From assembly GCA_002704045.1 (NCBI GenBank), contig PAFF01000030.1, positions 1 through 24,443 on the forward strand: a DNA stretch of 24,443 nt. The letters run 5' to 3'. Shown here in pieces: positions 1 to 9,128 of the stretch (position 1 is its first letter; each line of letters starts with the position of its first letter). The DNA comes from Fidelibacterota bacterium. Its GTDB lineage: Bacteria; Fidelibacterota; Marinisomatia; SCGC-AAA003-L08; GCA-002704045. The notes under the pieces were generated by a model, which was not told where the DNA came from, searched no databases, and was given only the letters and a program-made list of their open reading frames with translations. The translations under genes were made by a program, and so were the position numbers.

Positions 1-1
1 A

Positions 2-547
2 CAAATAAGAGAATTGAGTACAAAAATTGATGATAGTAACGAAAAATTAAAAAAATATAAAGATCAATTATATTTAGTGAGTTCTAATAAGGAATATGAT
101 GCATTAATGTTAGAAATAGATCATATTAAAACATTTTTAGATGGAGTTGAAAATAATATTCTTGATTTAGAAGAGCAAAAAATTACACTTGAAGAAAAAA
201 ATAAATCAAATGATCTTGATATTAAAACCAGTCAAGATTTAATTAAAGAAAGTACTATTGAATTAAAAGATGCAATGGAAAGCACTGAAAGTGAAGAAAA
301 TGATTTAAATAATGATAGAGATATTTTAGTTAAAACTATTGCTGATAATTTAGTTGCATCATATGAAAAATTAAAAACAGCAAGAGATGGAAAGGCAATG
401 GTCTCAATAAATAGAAACGCCTGCGGTTATTGTTATAATCAGTTGCCACCTCAATTTGTAATTGAAGTTAAGCAAAATAATAGTATTAAAAACTGTGATA
501 GTTGTGGTGTTTTTTTATTTTATGAAGCAGAAGTAGTAGAAAATTAA
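2..547 (+). CDS. C4-type zinc-ribbon coiled-coil protein, 5' end cut by the window edge
   Basis: The frame is open from base 2, before the first possible start (TTG at 14), and 182 codons are visible. Proteins of this family (zf-RING_7 / CT398-CdsZ type, formerly DUF164) are usually about 240 residues, so the N-terminus very likely lies outside the window. The visible part is a long, charged, Lys/Glu/Asp-rich helical region typical of an antiparallel coiled coil. It is followed near the C-terminus by two CxxC pairs, CGYC and CDSC, separated by a stretch containing NQLPPQ and a conserved-looking glutamate. This is the family's four-cysteine zinc ribbon. The cellular role of such proteins is poorly defined: they are thought to be nucleic-acid-binding or adaptor proteins. 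The stop codon lies 5 bases before RNase P RNA, so the two may be co-transcribed. Family assignment is good; function is not inferred. Confidence 0.8.
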   Translation, partial: QIRELSTKIDDSNEKLKKYKDQLYLVSSNKEYDALMLEIDHIKTFLDGVENNILDLEEQKITLEEKNKSNDLDIKTSQDLIKESTIELKDAMESTESEENDLNNDRDILVKTIADNLVASYEKLKTARDGKAMVSINRNACGYCYNQLPPQFVIEVKQNNSIKNCDSCGVFLFYEAEVVEN

Positions 548-552
548 TATTC

Positions 553-888
553 AGGATCAATTGGATGGATACCTTTTTATAAAAAGAGGAAAGTCCGAAC
601 TCCGCAGGATAGAGTGCCTCATAATTAGAGGACCTCATTTAAATGAGGATGGCAAGTGCAACAGAAAATAAACATCCCAAAAGGATAAAGGTGAAATGGT
701 AGTGTAAGAGACTACCAGTCTTATTAGCAATAATAAGAGCTAGGTAAACCCCACTCGGAGCAAAACCAAGTAGTCTAGTGTGATCCGCATTAATAGACGG
801 GTAGGTTGCTTGATCTTAATTGTGAAATTAAGACTAGATAAATATTCATCATCTTATTGATACAGAATTCGGCTTATAGATTGGTCCT
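553..888 (+). ncRNA. rnpB: RNase P RNA (bacterial type A)
   Basis: This is the catalytic RNA that matures tRNA 5' ends. The universal core is readable: GAGGAAAGTCCGAAC at 586-600 (5' side of helix P4), ACAGAAA at 661, GGTGAAA near 691, GGTAAACCCC near 743, AGATAAATATTCATC near 835, and ACAGAATTCGGCTTATAG at 862-879 (3' side of P4). The ends were set by the closing helix P1: 553-562 pairs with 879-888 over ten base pairs including G-U pairs. The resulting 336-base length is normal for a compact type A RNA. It sits between the zinc-ribbon gene and fabH on the same strand. Confidence 0.95.
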
Positions 889-956
889 GAAAATTTGAAA
901 TTTTAAACAATTAATCATTTTATTTGTTTAGATTTAATAAATTACGTTATGATATT

Positions 957-1964
957 ATGTCAAAAAAAATGAATTTCAATGCGTATATTTCTGGTACAGG
1001 GTTTAATATTCCTGAAAGAGTCGTTACAAATGATGAATTATCTAATTATATGGATACATCTCATGATTGGATTGTTGAACGCACAGGTATTGAAGAGAGA
1101 AGATATATAGATTCAGAAATTGGTCCAAGTGAATTATCTATTCCAGCAGTTCAAATGGCACTGAAAAATGCAAATTTGCAGGTTCAAGATATTGATTTCA
1201 TTATTTTTGCTACATCTACTCCAGATTATTACGCTCCTGGATCAGGCTGTCTTTTGCAAAATAAAATGGGTTTTAATAATATTGGTGCATTAGACATTAG
1301 AGTTCAATGTTCGGGTTTTATATATGGTTTGTCAATAGCAGAACAATACATTAAAAATGGAACATATGAAAATATATTATTAGTAGGATCTGAAGTTCAA
1401 TCTACAGCGATGGATTTAACAAACAGAGGACGTGATGTTTCAGTTATTTTTGGAGATGGAGCTGGCGCTGCAATAATAAGCAAAACCACCAAAGACAAGG
1501 GTATTTTATCATCTCATTTGCACTCAGAGGGTAAATATGCTAAAGAGTTATGGCTTGAAACTCCATCAAGTAAAAAAAATCCAAGAGTATCATCAGATAT
1601 GTTAAAAGAAGGTTCTCAATTTTTAAAGATGAATGGTCGTGAAGTATTCAAAAATGCTGTAAAAAGGTTTCCTGAAGTAATTGAAGAATGTCTTAACGCG
1701 AATGATTTTAATGTAAATGATATTGACTTACTGATTCCTCATCAAGCAAACATAAGAATAATTCAAATGATACAAAAAAAATTAAATTTGGAAACTAAAA
1801 AAGTGTATTCTAATATACAAAAATATGGTAATACTACAGCTGCGTCAATTCCGATCGCTTTAGCAGAAGCTTATAATGATAATTTAATTAAAGATAATGA
1901 TTTAGTTGTTTTGGCAGCATTTGGTTCTGGATTTACTTGGGGTTCAACAATAATTAAATGGTAA
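957..1964 (+). CDS. fabH: beta-ketoacyl-ACP synthase III (KAS III)
   Basis: KAS III condenses acetyl-CoA or another acyl-CoA with malonyl-ACP to start type II fatty acid synthesis in the cytoplasm. With the ATG at 957 the protein has 335 residues, the usual size. The thiolase-fold triad is visible: Cys118 in VQCSG, His262 in IPHQAN and Asn292 in YGNTTAAS. The N-terminal ISGTGFNIPE and the C-terminal AAFGSGFTWG are also family hallmarks. A TTG at 924 would add 11 residues that have no counterpart in the family. The ATG at 969 is also possible, because no clear ribosome binding site decides between 957 and 969. The gene is followed 14 bases later by an acyl-CoA dehydrogenase, so the pair may be co-transcribed. 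Nothing in the sequence shows whether straight or branched primers are preferred. Confidence 0.93.
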   Translation: MSKKMNFNAYISGTGFNIPERVVTNDELSNYMDTSHDWIVERTGIEERRYIDSEIGPSELSIPAVQMALKNANLQVQDIDFIIFATSTPDYYAPGSGCLLQNKMGFNNIGALDIRVQCSGFIYGLSIAEQYIKNGTYENILLVGSEVQSTAMDLTNRGRDVSVIFGDGAGAAIISKTTKDKGILSSHLHSEGKYAKELWLETPSSKKNPRVSSDMLKEGSQFLKMNGREVFKNAVKRFPEVIEECLNANDFNVNDIDLLIPHQANIRIIQMIQKKLNLETKKVYSNIQKYGNTTAASIPIALAEAYNDNLIKDNDLVVLAAFGSGFTWGSTIIKW

Positions 1965-1978
1965 AAGAATAGGATAAA

Positions 1979-3133
1979 ATGGAAGAAAAATATTTTTCAG
2001 AAGAACATTATTTACTAAGAGATATGGTAAAAGATTTAGCGAATAATGATATAGCAAAATTTGCTCATGAAATTGATGAAACTGGTAAATATCCAATGGA
2101 TTCAATAAAAAAAATGAGCGAATTAGGTTTGATGGGTATACCTTGGGATGAAAACTATGGTGGTTATGGAATGGATACTCTTGCTTTGGTAATCGCAATT
2201 GAAGAAATAGGTAAGATTTGTCCCTCAACAGCAGCAACAATGATGGCTCATACAAGTTTAGGAACTGCTCCAATTTATTTATTTGGCACAGAAGAACAAA
2301 AAAAGAAATATATTCCAAAACTAGCGAGTGGACAGATGATTGGTGCTTTTGGTCTGACTGAACCTAATGCAGGAAGTGATGCTGGAAATACACAAACAAC
2401 AGCTGAATTTAATGGTAATAAATTTATTGTCAATGGTCAGAAAGTTTTTTGTACCAATGCAGGTTATGCTGGAATAATTATTTTTACTGCAAAATTAATT
2501 GAAAATGGTGAAGAGAAGGGTGTTAGTGCGTTCATTGTAGAGGCTGGTAGTGAAGGTTTAAGTATAGGAAAACCAGAGAAAAAAATGGGTTGGAGAGGAT
2601 CTGATACCAGATCAGTATATTTTAATAATATGGAAATACCAAAAGAGAATTTGCTAGGAAAGGCACATAAGGGATTTAAGCAGTTTTTAAAAACATTGAC
2701 TGGGGGACGAATTACAATAGGAGCATTAGCTTTAGGAACAGCAGGTGGTGCATATGAATTGGCATTAAAATATTCAAAAGAAAGAGAAGCATTTGGAAAA
2801 CAAATTAATCATTTTCAAAGTATAAGTTTTAAACTTGCAGAAATGGCTACAAGAATTGAAGCTTCAAAGCATTTTGTTTATCATGCTGCTTGGAGAAAGG
2901 ATAATGATTTAGATCTCATAAAAGAAGCTGCGATGGCCAAGCTTTATAGCAGTGAAACTGCTATGTATGTTACTACTGAGGCAATACAGGTTCTTGGTGG
3001 TTACGGTTATATTAAAGAGTACAATGTTGAAAGATTTTTTAGAGATGCTAAAATATTGGAAATAGGCGAAGGAACAAGTGAAATTCAAAGAATAATCATA
3101 TCAAGAGAAATTTTAAAAAACATTAATATTTAA
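1979..3133 (+). CDS. acyl-CoA dehydrogenase (FAD-dependent, short/medium-chain type)
   Basis: It oxidises an acyl-CoA to the 2,3-enoyl-CoA and passes electrons from FAD to electron-transfer flavoprotein, in beta-oxidation or branched-chain amino acid breakdown. The 384-residue length is typical. The N-terminal helical domain is followed by the middle-domain signature FGLTEPNAGSDAG. The C-terminal helical domain contains REAFGKQINHFQS and LGGYGYIKEYNVERFFRDAK. The catalytic base is probably Glu364 in GEGTSEIQR, the position used by short-chain, butyryl and medium-chain enzymes. An AGGA sequence lies just upstream of the ATG, which supports this start. Its stop overlaps the ybeY start by one base (TAATG). 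Substrate chain length cannot be told from the sequence. Confidence 0.93.
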   Translation: MEEKYFSEEHYLLRDMVKDLANNDIAKFAHEIDETGKYPMDSIKKMSELGLMGIPWDENYGGYGMDTLALVIAIEEIGKICPSTAATMMAHTSLGTAPIYLFGTEEQKKKYIPKLASGQMIGAFGLTEPNAGSDAGNTQTTAEFNGNKFIVNGQKVFCTNAGYAGIIIFTAKLIENGEEKGVSAFIVEAGSEGLSIGKPEKKMGWRGSDTRSVYFNNMEIPKENLLGKAHKGFKQFLKTLTGGRITIGALALGTAGGAYELALKYSKEREAFGKQINHFQSISFKLAEMATRIEASKHFVYHAAWRKDNDLDLIKEAAMAKLYSSETAMYVTTEAIQVLGGYGYIKEYNVERFFRDAKILEIGEGTSEIQRIIISREILKNINI

Positions 3134-3567
3134 TGATTGAAATTTTCATTGATGATCAATACAAAGATTCAATTTGTATAAATGATGAATCATTTAATAG
3201 TCTAATAAAAAAAATATGTTTACAAAATGGCCATCAAGATTTTTCAATTAATTATATTTTATCAAACGATTTAAAATTAAATGATTTTAAAAAAAAATAT
3301 TTTAATGAAAATGTTTTTACTGATGTGATTGCATTTAACTTAGAAGAATTAGGCCAACCAATCGATGGTGAAATTTATATCAGCATTGATAGAGTTAAAG
3401 AAAATGCATTAAAATTCCATCAAAACTTTAAAACTGAATTATTAAGAGTAATAATTCATGGTACCTTACATCTATTGGGACATGAAGATAAAAATGAAAA
3501 CGAAAAATTAAAAATGACTGATTTAGAAAATAAATACATTAAAAATAACATTGATTTAATAAATTGA
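3133..3567 (+). CDS. ybeY: endoribonuclease YbeY (rRNA maturation factor)
   Basis: YbeY is a single-domain metalloprotein required for 16S rRNA 3'-end maturation and ribosome quality control. At 144 residues it has normal length. The signature starts at residue 109: HGTLHLLGHED. His109 and His113 match the first two zinc ligands. The usual third ligand (His in HGxLHLxGYDH) is Asp119 here. From memory, Asp at this position is common in Bacteroidota and relatives, so it is probably a lineage trait rather than a loss of function. FTDVIAFNLE, the TDVLSFP-like strand of the family, precedes it. The gene overlaps its upstream neighbour by 1 base and its downstream neighbour by 4 bases, so it is translationally coupled in an operon. 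Confidence 0.92.
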   Translation: MIEIFIDDQYKDSICINDESFNSLIKKICLQNGHQDFSINYILSNDLKLNDFKKKYFNENVFTDVIAFNLEELGQPIDGEIYISIDRVKENALKFHQNFKTELLRVIIHGTLHLLGHEDKNENEKLKMTDLENKYIKNNIDLIN

Positions 3568-4814
3568 TTATTACTCTAATAATATTTATAATTTTAATAA
3601 TTGCGTCAGGTGTTTTGTCAGGTTCTGAGACCGCATTTTTTCATTTAAAATCAAATAGTAAAAAGATTTCTAAAAATGTTAAAAATCTTTTAAAAGATCC
3701 ACAAAAATTATTATCAACATTTTTGACAGGAAATACAATTGTTAATATTGCACTAGCTTCAATGGCAACATTAATAACAAAAAATATTGCAATAAAAAAT
3801 AATTATGATATTTCATTTTCTATTTTGGTTCAGATTATTGTTGTAACAATCATAATACTAATTTTTGGAGAAATTTTACCTAAAATCATTGCCATAAGAA
3901 ATTCAGAATTATTTGCTAACAAATCTTTTTATATAATAAAATTTTTAGAATTTTTATTTTTACCAATTTCTATAGTTTTTTATTTCATAACAAATACTAT
4001 AATTAAAACTTTTAGATTAAAAAAAGAAAAAATTTTTGATTCTGAACAAGAACTTAAAATATTAACAAGTATAAGTCAGCAGCAAGGTACCTTACAATCA
4101 GAAGAGTCAAATATGATACATTCAATTTTTGATTTCAAAGATAAAACTGTTCATGAAATAATGATTCCAAGAGTAGATATGATAGCATTACCAACTAATG
4201 CAACAATTGATGTTATAATGGATTTGATAAAAGATCAGCAATATTCAAAAATACCTATTTTTAAAGAATCAGTTGATAATATTAAAGGGATTTTATATGC
4301 TAAAGATTTAATTCCCTATCTAATTGGATCTAGACCCCAAATCAATTTACTGGCTTTGACACGTGAACCATTCTTTGTACCAGAACAAAAAAGTCTAGAT
4401 GATTTATTATTAGATTTTAAAGAAAAAAGAACAAATATAGCAATAGTAGTTGATGAATGGGGTGGAACTTCGGGCTTGGTAACATTAGAAGACGTTGTTG
4501 AAGAAGTAATTGGTGAGGTACACGATCAATTTGATAAAAATGAATCAAATATTAAAAAAATTGATGATAATAGTATAATTGTTGATGCTTCAATTTCAAT
4601 ATACGATCTGGAGGAACAAACAGATATAGTCTTCCCTGATTCAGAAGATAGAGATTTTGATACTTTAGGTGGTTTAATATTAGATTTATTAGGAGATATC
4701 CCAAAAAAGAACGATTCAGTCAAATATAAAAATAGAATTTATACTGTAAAAAATATTGAAGGTAACAGAATAAACAAAGTTCATATTGGTAGTGAATTAG
4801 ATTCTAATGAATGA
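3564..4814 (+). CDS. CNNM/CorC (HlyC/CorC) family transporter with CBS pair
   Basis: An inner-membrane protein of the hemolysin-C/CorC group, to which Mg2+/Co2+ transport and, in Bacteroidota, gliding protein GldE are assigned. Domains in order: a DUF21/CNNM membrane domain (about residues 1-150) with roughly four hydrophobic segments and the SGSETAFFHL and FGEILPK motifs; a CBS pair (about 195-325) with EIMIPRVDM and VDEWGGTSGLVTLEDVVEE; and a C-terminal CorC_HlyC domain (about 335-416) with the DFDTLGGLIL motif. The 416-residue length is normal. The start is TTG at 3564, overlapping the ybeY stop as TTGA; no ATG lies close enough to give the complete first helix. It sits beside ybeY, a pairing seen in many bacteria. 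Transport substrate is not shown by the sequence. Confidence 0.9.
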   Translation: MIITLIIFIILIIASGVLSGSETAFFHLKSNSKKISKNVKNLLKDPQKLLSTFLTGNTIVNIALASMATLITKNIAIKNNYDISFSILVQIIVVTIIILIFGEILPKIIAIRNSELFANKSFYIIKFLEFLFLPISIVFYFITNTIIKTFRLKKEKIFDSEQELKILTSISQQQGTLQSEESNMIHSIFDFKDKTVHEIMIPRVDMIALPTNATIDVIMDLIKDQQYSKIPIFKESVDNIKGILYAKDLIPYLIGSRPQINLLALTREPFFVPEQKSLDDLLLDFKEKRTNIAIVVDEWGGTSGLVTLEDVVEEVIGEVHDQFDKNESNIKKIDDNSIIVDASISIYDLEEQTDIVFPDSEDRDFDTLGGLILDLLGDIPKKNDSVKYKNRIYTVKNIEGNRINKVHIGSELDSNE

Positions 4815-5559
4815 AAAAAAAAATATTAATGATTTAATTGAAATTTTAAGAAAACTACGTTCTCCAAATGGTTGTGAATGGGATAGAAAACAAACATCCA
4901 AATCATTATTACCCTATCTACTCGAAGAAACATATGAACTAATTGAAGCTGTTGAAAAGGAAGATTATAGTAATATAAAGGAAGAATTAGGAGATTTATT
5001 ATTACACATAGTTTTCCAAGCAGAGTTATATAGAGAAAAAAAAGTATTTTCGATCGATGAGGTTGTAGAAACTATTTCAAATAAAATGATTGAAAGACAT
5101 CCTGAAGTATTTACAAATCAGAAACTTAAAAAAAATTGGGAGTTAAATAAACAAAAAGAAAAAAAAAGAAATAGTGTTTTAGATGGTATTCCAAAAGCAC
5201 TTCCTGCATTAGCTAAATCTTCAAGAATTCAAGAAAAGGCAGCCTCTGTTGGTTTTAATTGGAAAAGTATTGATTTAATATGGAATAAAATTGAAGAAGA
5301 AATCATTGAACTTAAGGAAGCTTGTTCGAAACAAAATGAATCAAAAATCATTGAGGAAACAGGGGATTTGTTATTCACAATTGTTAATTTAAGTAGATTT
5401 TTAAATGTTAATTCAGAAGAATCTTTAAAATTAGCAGTATCAAAATTTGAAAAAAGATTTCACAAACTAGAAAAAGAAATAAAAGTCAGAAATAAATCTA
5501 TTAGTGATTGCACTGAAAAAGAAATGAATGAAATTTGGGAAATTATAAAAAATAAATGA
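4807..5559 (+). CDS. mazG: nucleoside triphosphate pyrophosphohydrolase MazG
   Basis: MazG hydrolyses (d)NTPs to NMP and pyrophosphate, cleaning the nucleotide pool. It is a full-length tandem protein of 250 residues with two MazG folds. The N-terminal one carries CEWDRKQTSKSL, LLEETYELIEAVE and KEELGDLLLHIVFQAEL, with the EExxE/ExxD magnesium-binding acids intact. The C-terminal one carries EEEIIELKEA and EETGDLLFTIVNLSRF. The linker has KKRNSVLDGIPKALPALAKS, a highly conserved stretch of this family. The ATG lies inside the 3' end of the CorC gene (8-base overlap), so the gene is the last member of this plus-strand operon. It converges on the lipoprotein gene with only 10 bases between the stops. 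Confidence 0.94.
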   Translation: MNEKKNINDLIEILRKLRSPNGCEWDRKQTSKSLLPYLLEETYELIEAVEKEDYSNIKEELGDLLLHIVFQAELYREKKVFSIDEVVETISNKMIERHPEVFTNQKLKKNWELNKQKEKKRNSVLDGIPKALPALAKSSRIQEKAASVGFNWKSIDLIWNKIEEEIIELKEACSKQNESKIIEETGDLLFTIVNLSRFLNVNSEESLKLAVSKFEKRFHKLEKEIKVRNKSISDCTEKEMNEIWEIIKNK

Positions 5560-5571
5560 TAATTTATTTTT
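5548..5571. terminator. bidirectional AT-only hairpin between convergent genes
   Basis: A perfect 9-bp inverted repeat, AAAAATAAA at 5548-5556 and TTTATTTTT at 5563-5571, with the loop TGATAA. It has A-runs on one side and T-runs on the other, so it could end transcription from mazG (+) and from the lipoprotein operon (-). It contains the mazG stop codon and touches the stop of the opposing gene. With no G-C pair in the stem it would be weak on its own; the position is the main argument. Confidence 0.4.
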
Positions 5572-8500
5572 AATCTATATCAATTGTATTACCAAATGGA
5601 TCAGTTTTGATTAAAACAGCCTCAAGATTACCATAATTATTTGGTATTGATTGTGATATGCCAGAAATCACGAATCCACCATCAGATGTACTTTTGATTC
5701 CGTAGCCTTTATCAGCATAATATCCACCAATTGTTTTATTAAAAATTAAATTTCCATTTAAATCAATTTGAAAAATCCATATATCTTCATTTCGACTATT
5801 GAATGATCTTGTGTATCCACAAAATGTCAAATAACCATTGTCTGATTCAGTGATTGAATATATTTTATCATCATATGTTCCACCATATGTAAAATCATTA
5901 ATATATGATCCATCTTCATCAACAATAATTACCCATCCATCATATCCTCCATTGCCTTTTGATCTAGTTGTACCTGCTATTACATAGTTACCATTAAAAG
6001 GTAAAATGGCATATGCTTCATCAATTGATTCGCCACCATAACAAATACCTGATGTATCATTACAATTAGATAATTGACTTTCACCATTAATAATTATCGA
6101 TCCATTTGTATTATCTAGTTTATTTATCCAAATATCTGTGTTGTAATTACCATTGTCAATATTTGCAAGTATCATATAATTACCATCATTTGTTTCAACT
6201 ATTGAGGAGGCAATGTTGTTGAAGGTGGATGAATATGGTAAACTTCTTTCTGTATTCCATATTTCTTGTCCTAAATAATTTGTTTTTACAGCCCATATAA
6301 AGAATCTGTTTAATTCATCATCATTTGTACTTCCAACGATTACAAAATTATTATCGGAAGAATTAATAATTGCTACAGATCTGTCATCATCTTCATCATT
6401 TTCATAAGTATCGATAAAATTTTCGTCACTTTCACAAATATTATTTCCATTAGAATCATTACAATTGAAAGTTGCGCAATAATAGTTGGCATCATTTAAA
6501 GATATTAAATTTTGATCAAATTCCATTATATATGCATCCATATCATTATCTGAACCTTGTGTCCATCCAGTTAAAAAATAACTATTGTTTAAATAGAGCA
6601 TATTTTTATCAGATTCCCCAACACCTGATAACCCAAATTCATATGTTTCTTCTCTTTCAAATACTCCATCAAATGTTATTTGGAAAAGCCAGATTTCATT
6701 ATCCTTTATTCCTGATGTTGTGTAAAGTCCATTATTTTCATCAGAATGAACCGAAAAAATAAAATCATAATTTGAACTACCTCTTGAAAAAATAAATTTT
6801 TCATGATTACTACCGCTTTCGATATTACTGTATGATTTTTGTCCCCAAATATCTTCAACTAAAACTTGATAGAATAATATTTCATTGTTTGATATCATAT
6901 CTGGGTCTACTTGCCGATTTAATGATAGTGTTTGTCTATTATCAATTGTTGAAATAGAATTTGCATTAGTCATATCATAATTGGACGATTCATAAATTAT
7001 GTAATTTGTGAAGTCAGTATCTTCATTAATGTCCCAGTTTAATTCTAATTCTGAGTTTAAGCTATTGAATGTAATTGGATCTAATGTAACAGCTGATGGA
7101 GGTTCATCAACATTATTAGATTTTGGACTCCCATAAGCTGATTGTAATTGTTCATCTGTAGTTTTTATTTTGTACCAATTTTCAATTGTTGGATCAAAAT
7201 TGCTGAATGATAATGATGTTTGCAGTCTATTTGTAATATTATATATTGAATCGTAAATACCATTAAATGAATCAGATTTATATAGAACGTAAGAAGAAAA
7301 ATCATTGTCATTTGATTCATTCCAGGTTACTGTCATGTTGCTTATATTATAATCTACTGAAATAACGTTTACAGCATAAGGTAAAGGTATTGTAGGCATT
7401 ATCATCCCTTGACCTTGGTTTGATTCCTGATACCAATCATTGCTTGTTGTAATCCAAAACCAATTTTCGTATTCAGGATTAATGTAAATACAATTATCAT
7501 TAGAATTTGAATCATAAGTAATACAATTTGTAAAAGAGTTATCATATTGTTGTTCAATAGTATTGATTAATTGTTTTGTATCATAGGACCATTCAAATTC
7601 TGATTTATATAGTTTATAATTTGAAAAATCTGATTCATTATTTGCTTCCCATGATACTGTTATTTCCTTTAAAGTGGTTGTCTCGTCTAGACTAATACTT
7701 GTTATATCGATTGTATTAGGTGATGCTTTGATTTCATTTGATAAAGCATTACCTACTGATTCAGCTTCAATATTATCGACTATACCAATCCAAAACCAAT
7801 TTTCATTTCCTGGGAAATAATTAGTATCATTTATTAAGTATTCATAACTCCAAGTGGTATCATAAATACTATTGTTGTAACAAATTTCTTCATTACTCCA
7901 GCTACAGTTATTATCTGATTCACAATCATTTTCATTTTCAAGATTATTGCAACTCATTATTGTATTATGTATTATTTCAGCATTTGAAAAATCGTTACTA
8001 ATTGAATGATAAATGTTATAATAGTTGAATTCGATTGGATCTTCTTGTATTTGTTCCCAAGTGACTGTCATTGAATTAATATCATAATTTACTGAAGTTA
8101 CGTTTGAAGGTGGTGAAGGTCCATCTATGTCATAATCATTAAATTTTGGACTTGATGTAGTTTGACCCCATATGTCTTCAACTGTTATTTTAAACCAATG
8201 AGCAATATCTGTAAAATCAGTACTCGGTTCAAACTGTGTTGTTTGGTATATATTTTGATTAATATCTGTAATTGTTTTTAAATGATCCCAATTATCATCA
8301 CTAGAATCAAATCCTGATTGATACTCTACTATGTATGATTTAAAATCCCAGTCTGAAGATTGTAACCAAGCAATATTTAGTGTTTTTATAGTTTCACCAT
8401 TTATAAGTTCAGTTTGATAGAAAACAGTTATGTTATTTATTGGCGATGGAGGAGTTTCGATAGTATTTGATTTACTTTGACTTAATGATGATAAACCAGC

Positions 8501-9127
8501 AGAGTCTGTAGATTCTACCCAAAACCAATTTTCAATAGTGGGATAAATTAAATTTGAATTAAGTTCTATAGTATATGATGTATCATTTAAATTGTATGAT
8601 GTATATAAAAGTTCAGCAATGTTAAAATTGTTGTTATTTTGTGAATAATATAAGTTGTAATGACTAAAATCAGAATCATTGGATTTTGACCAATTTATTA
8701 TCATATTTTCTAAATCATAATCTACAGTAATGATATTCACATTTTCTGGGTAATATGTTGAATTATCGATATTAGTTGTAACTAAATCAGAAATTGTCTC
8801 GTTACCTGATGCATCCCTTGCAATTGCTATAATTTCAATATTACTTGAATCGGGATATTCAAAAGTTTTTAAATTTAATTCCCAAGGAGGACTGTTAATG
8901 ATTCTATTTTGACCAATTTCACCATTTATTGAAAATAAAATTTTGTCTAAAGCATCATTATCAGATGCTTCAGCAATTATTTTTATTTCTTCAAAGATAG
9001 TTTGATTATTTAATGGATAAATAATTTCTATAACTGGAGGTTCTATATCAGGTTCTTTTGGAGTTTGACAAGTATTTATTAATATTATCAATAAAAGAAA
9101 AAAAATCTTATTTATTTTTTTTATCAT
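5570..9127 (-). CDS. large exported lipoprotein with Ig-like, six FN3 and repeat C-terminal domains
   Basis: The 1185-residue protein begins with a lysine-rich n-region and a hydrophobic core ending in INTC, so Cys20 is the likely lipidation site. Thr at the -1 position is unusual for a lipobox. A bacterial Ig-like domain follows (about 28-122, PPVIEIIYPLNN). Six fibronectin type III-like domains follow at about 128-225, 228-335, 340-467, 472-577, 585-675 and 678-771, sharing W.ESNDNDFS.Y.LYKS and ENWFWI motifs. The third carries an inserted loop with four cysteines (393, 402, 408, 416). Residues about 776-1185 form beta-rich repeats with D.W...D..G and SDGGFVISG motifs, like a propeller or delta-60-type repeat region. 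No T9SS sorting tail is seen. Its ATG is 1 base after the stop of the beta-helix gene, so the two form an operon. The role is likely surface binding; the specific ligand is unknown. Confidence 0.82.
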   Translation of the reverse strand: MIKKINKIFFLLLIILINTCQTPKEPDIEPPVIEIIYPLNNQTIFEEIKIIAEASDNDALDKILFSINGEIGQNRIINSPPWELNLKTFEYPDSSNIEIIAIARDASGNETISDLVTTNIDNSTYYPENVNIITVDYDLENMIINWSKSNDSDFSHYNLYYSQNNNNFNIAELLYTSYNLNDTSYTIELNSNLIYPTIENWFWVESTDSAGLSSLSQSKSNTIETPPSPINNITVFYQTELINGETIKTLNIAWLQSSDWDFKSYIVEYQSGFDSSDDNWDHLKTITDINQNIYQTTQFEPSTDFTDIAHWFKITVEDIWGQTTSSPKFNDYDIDGPSPPSNVTSVNYDINSMTVTWEQIQEDPIEFNYYNIYHSISNDFSNAEIIHNTIMSCNNLENENDCESDNNCSWSNEEICYNNSIYDTTWSYEYLINDTNYFPGNENWFWIGIVDNIEAESVGNALSNEIKASPNTIDITSISLDETTTLKEITVSWEANNESDFSNYKLYKSEFEWSYDTKQLINTIEQQYDNSFTNCITYDSNSNDNCIYINPEYENWFWITTSNDWYQESNQGQGMIMPTIPLPYAVNVISVDYNISNMTVTWNESNDNDFSSYVLYKSDSFNGIYDSIYNITNRLQTSLSFSNFDPTIENWYKIKTTDEQLQSAYGSPKSNNVDEPPSAVTLDPITFNSLNSELELNWDINEDTDFTNYIIYESSNYDMTNANSISTIDNRQTLSLNRQVDPDMISNNEILFYQVLVEDIWGQKSYSNIESGSNHEKFIFSRGSSNYDFIFSVHSDENNGLYTTSGIKDNEIWLFQITFDGVFEREETYEFGLSGVGESDKNMLYLNNSYFLTGWTQGSDNDMDAYIMEFDQNLISLNDANYYCATFNCNDSNGNNICESDENFIDTYENDEDDDRSVAIINSSDNNFVIVGSTNDDELNRFFIWAVKTNYLGQEIWNTERSLPYSSTFNNIASSIVETNDGNYMILANIDNGNYNTDIWINKLDNTNGSIIINGESQLSNCNDTSGICYGGESIDEAYAILPFNGNYVIAGTTRSKGNGGYDGWVIIVDEDGSYINDFTYGGTYDDKIYSITESDNGYLTFCGYTRSFNSRNEDIWIFQIDLNGNLIFNKTIGGYYADKGYGIKSTSDGGFVISGISQSIPNNYGNLEAVLIKTDPFGNTIDID

Positions 9128-9128
9128 A

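Noticed and set aside
890..904. AAAAT-TTGAA-ATTTT hairpin after RNase P RNA as a terminator
   Set aside because: The stem is five A-T pairs with no following T-run; too weak to call, although its position fits.
1944..2318. Minus-strand frame of 124 codons with hydrophobic residues
   Set aside because: It lies opposite the acyl-CoA dehydrogenase, which is fully supported by motifs.
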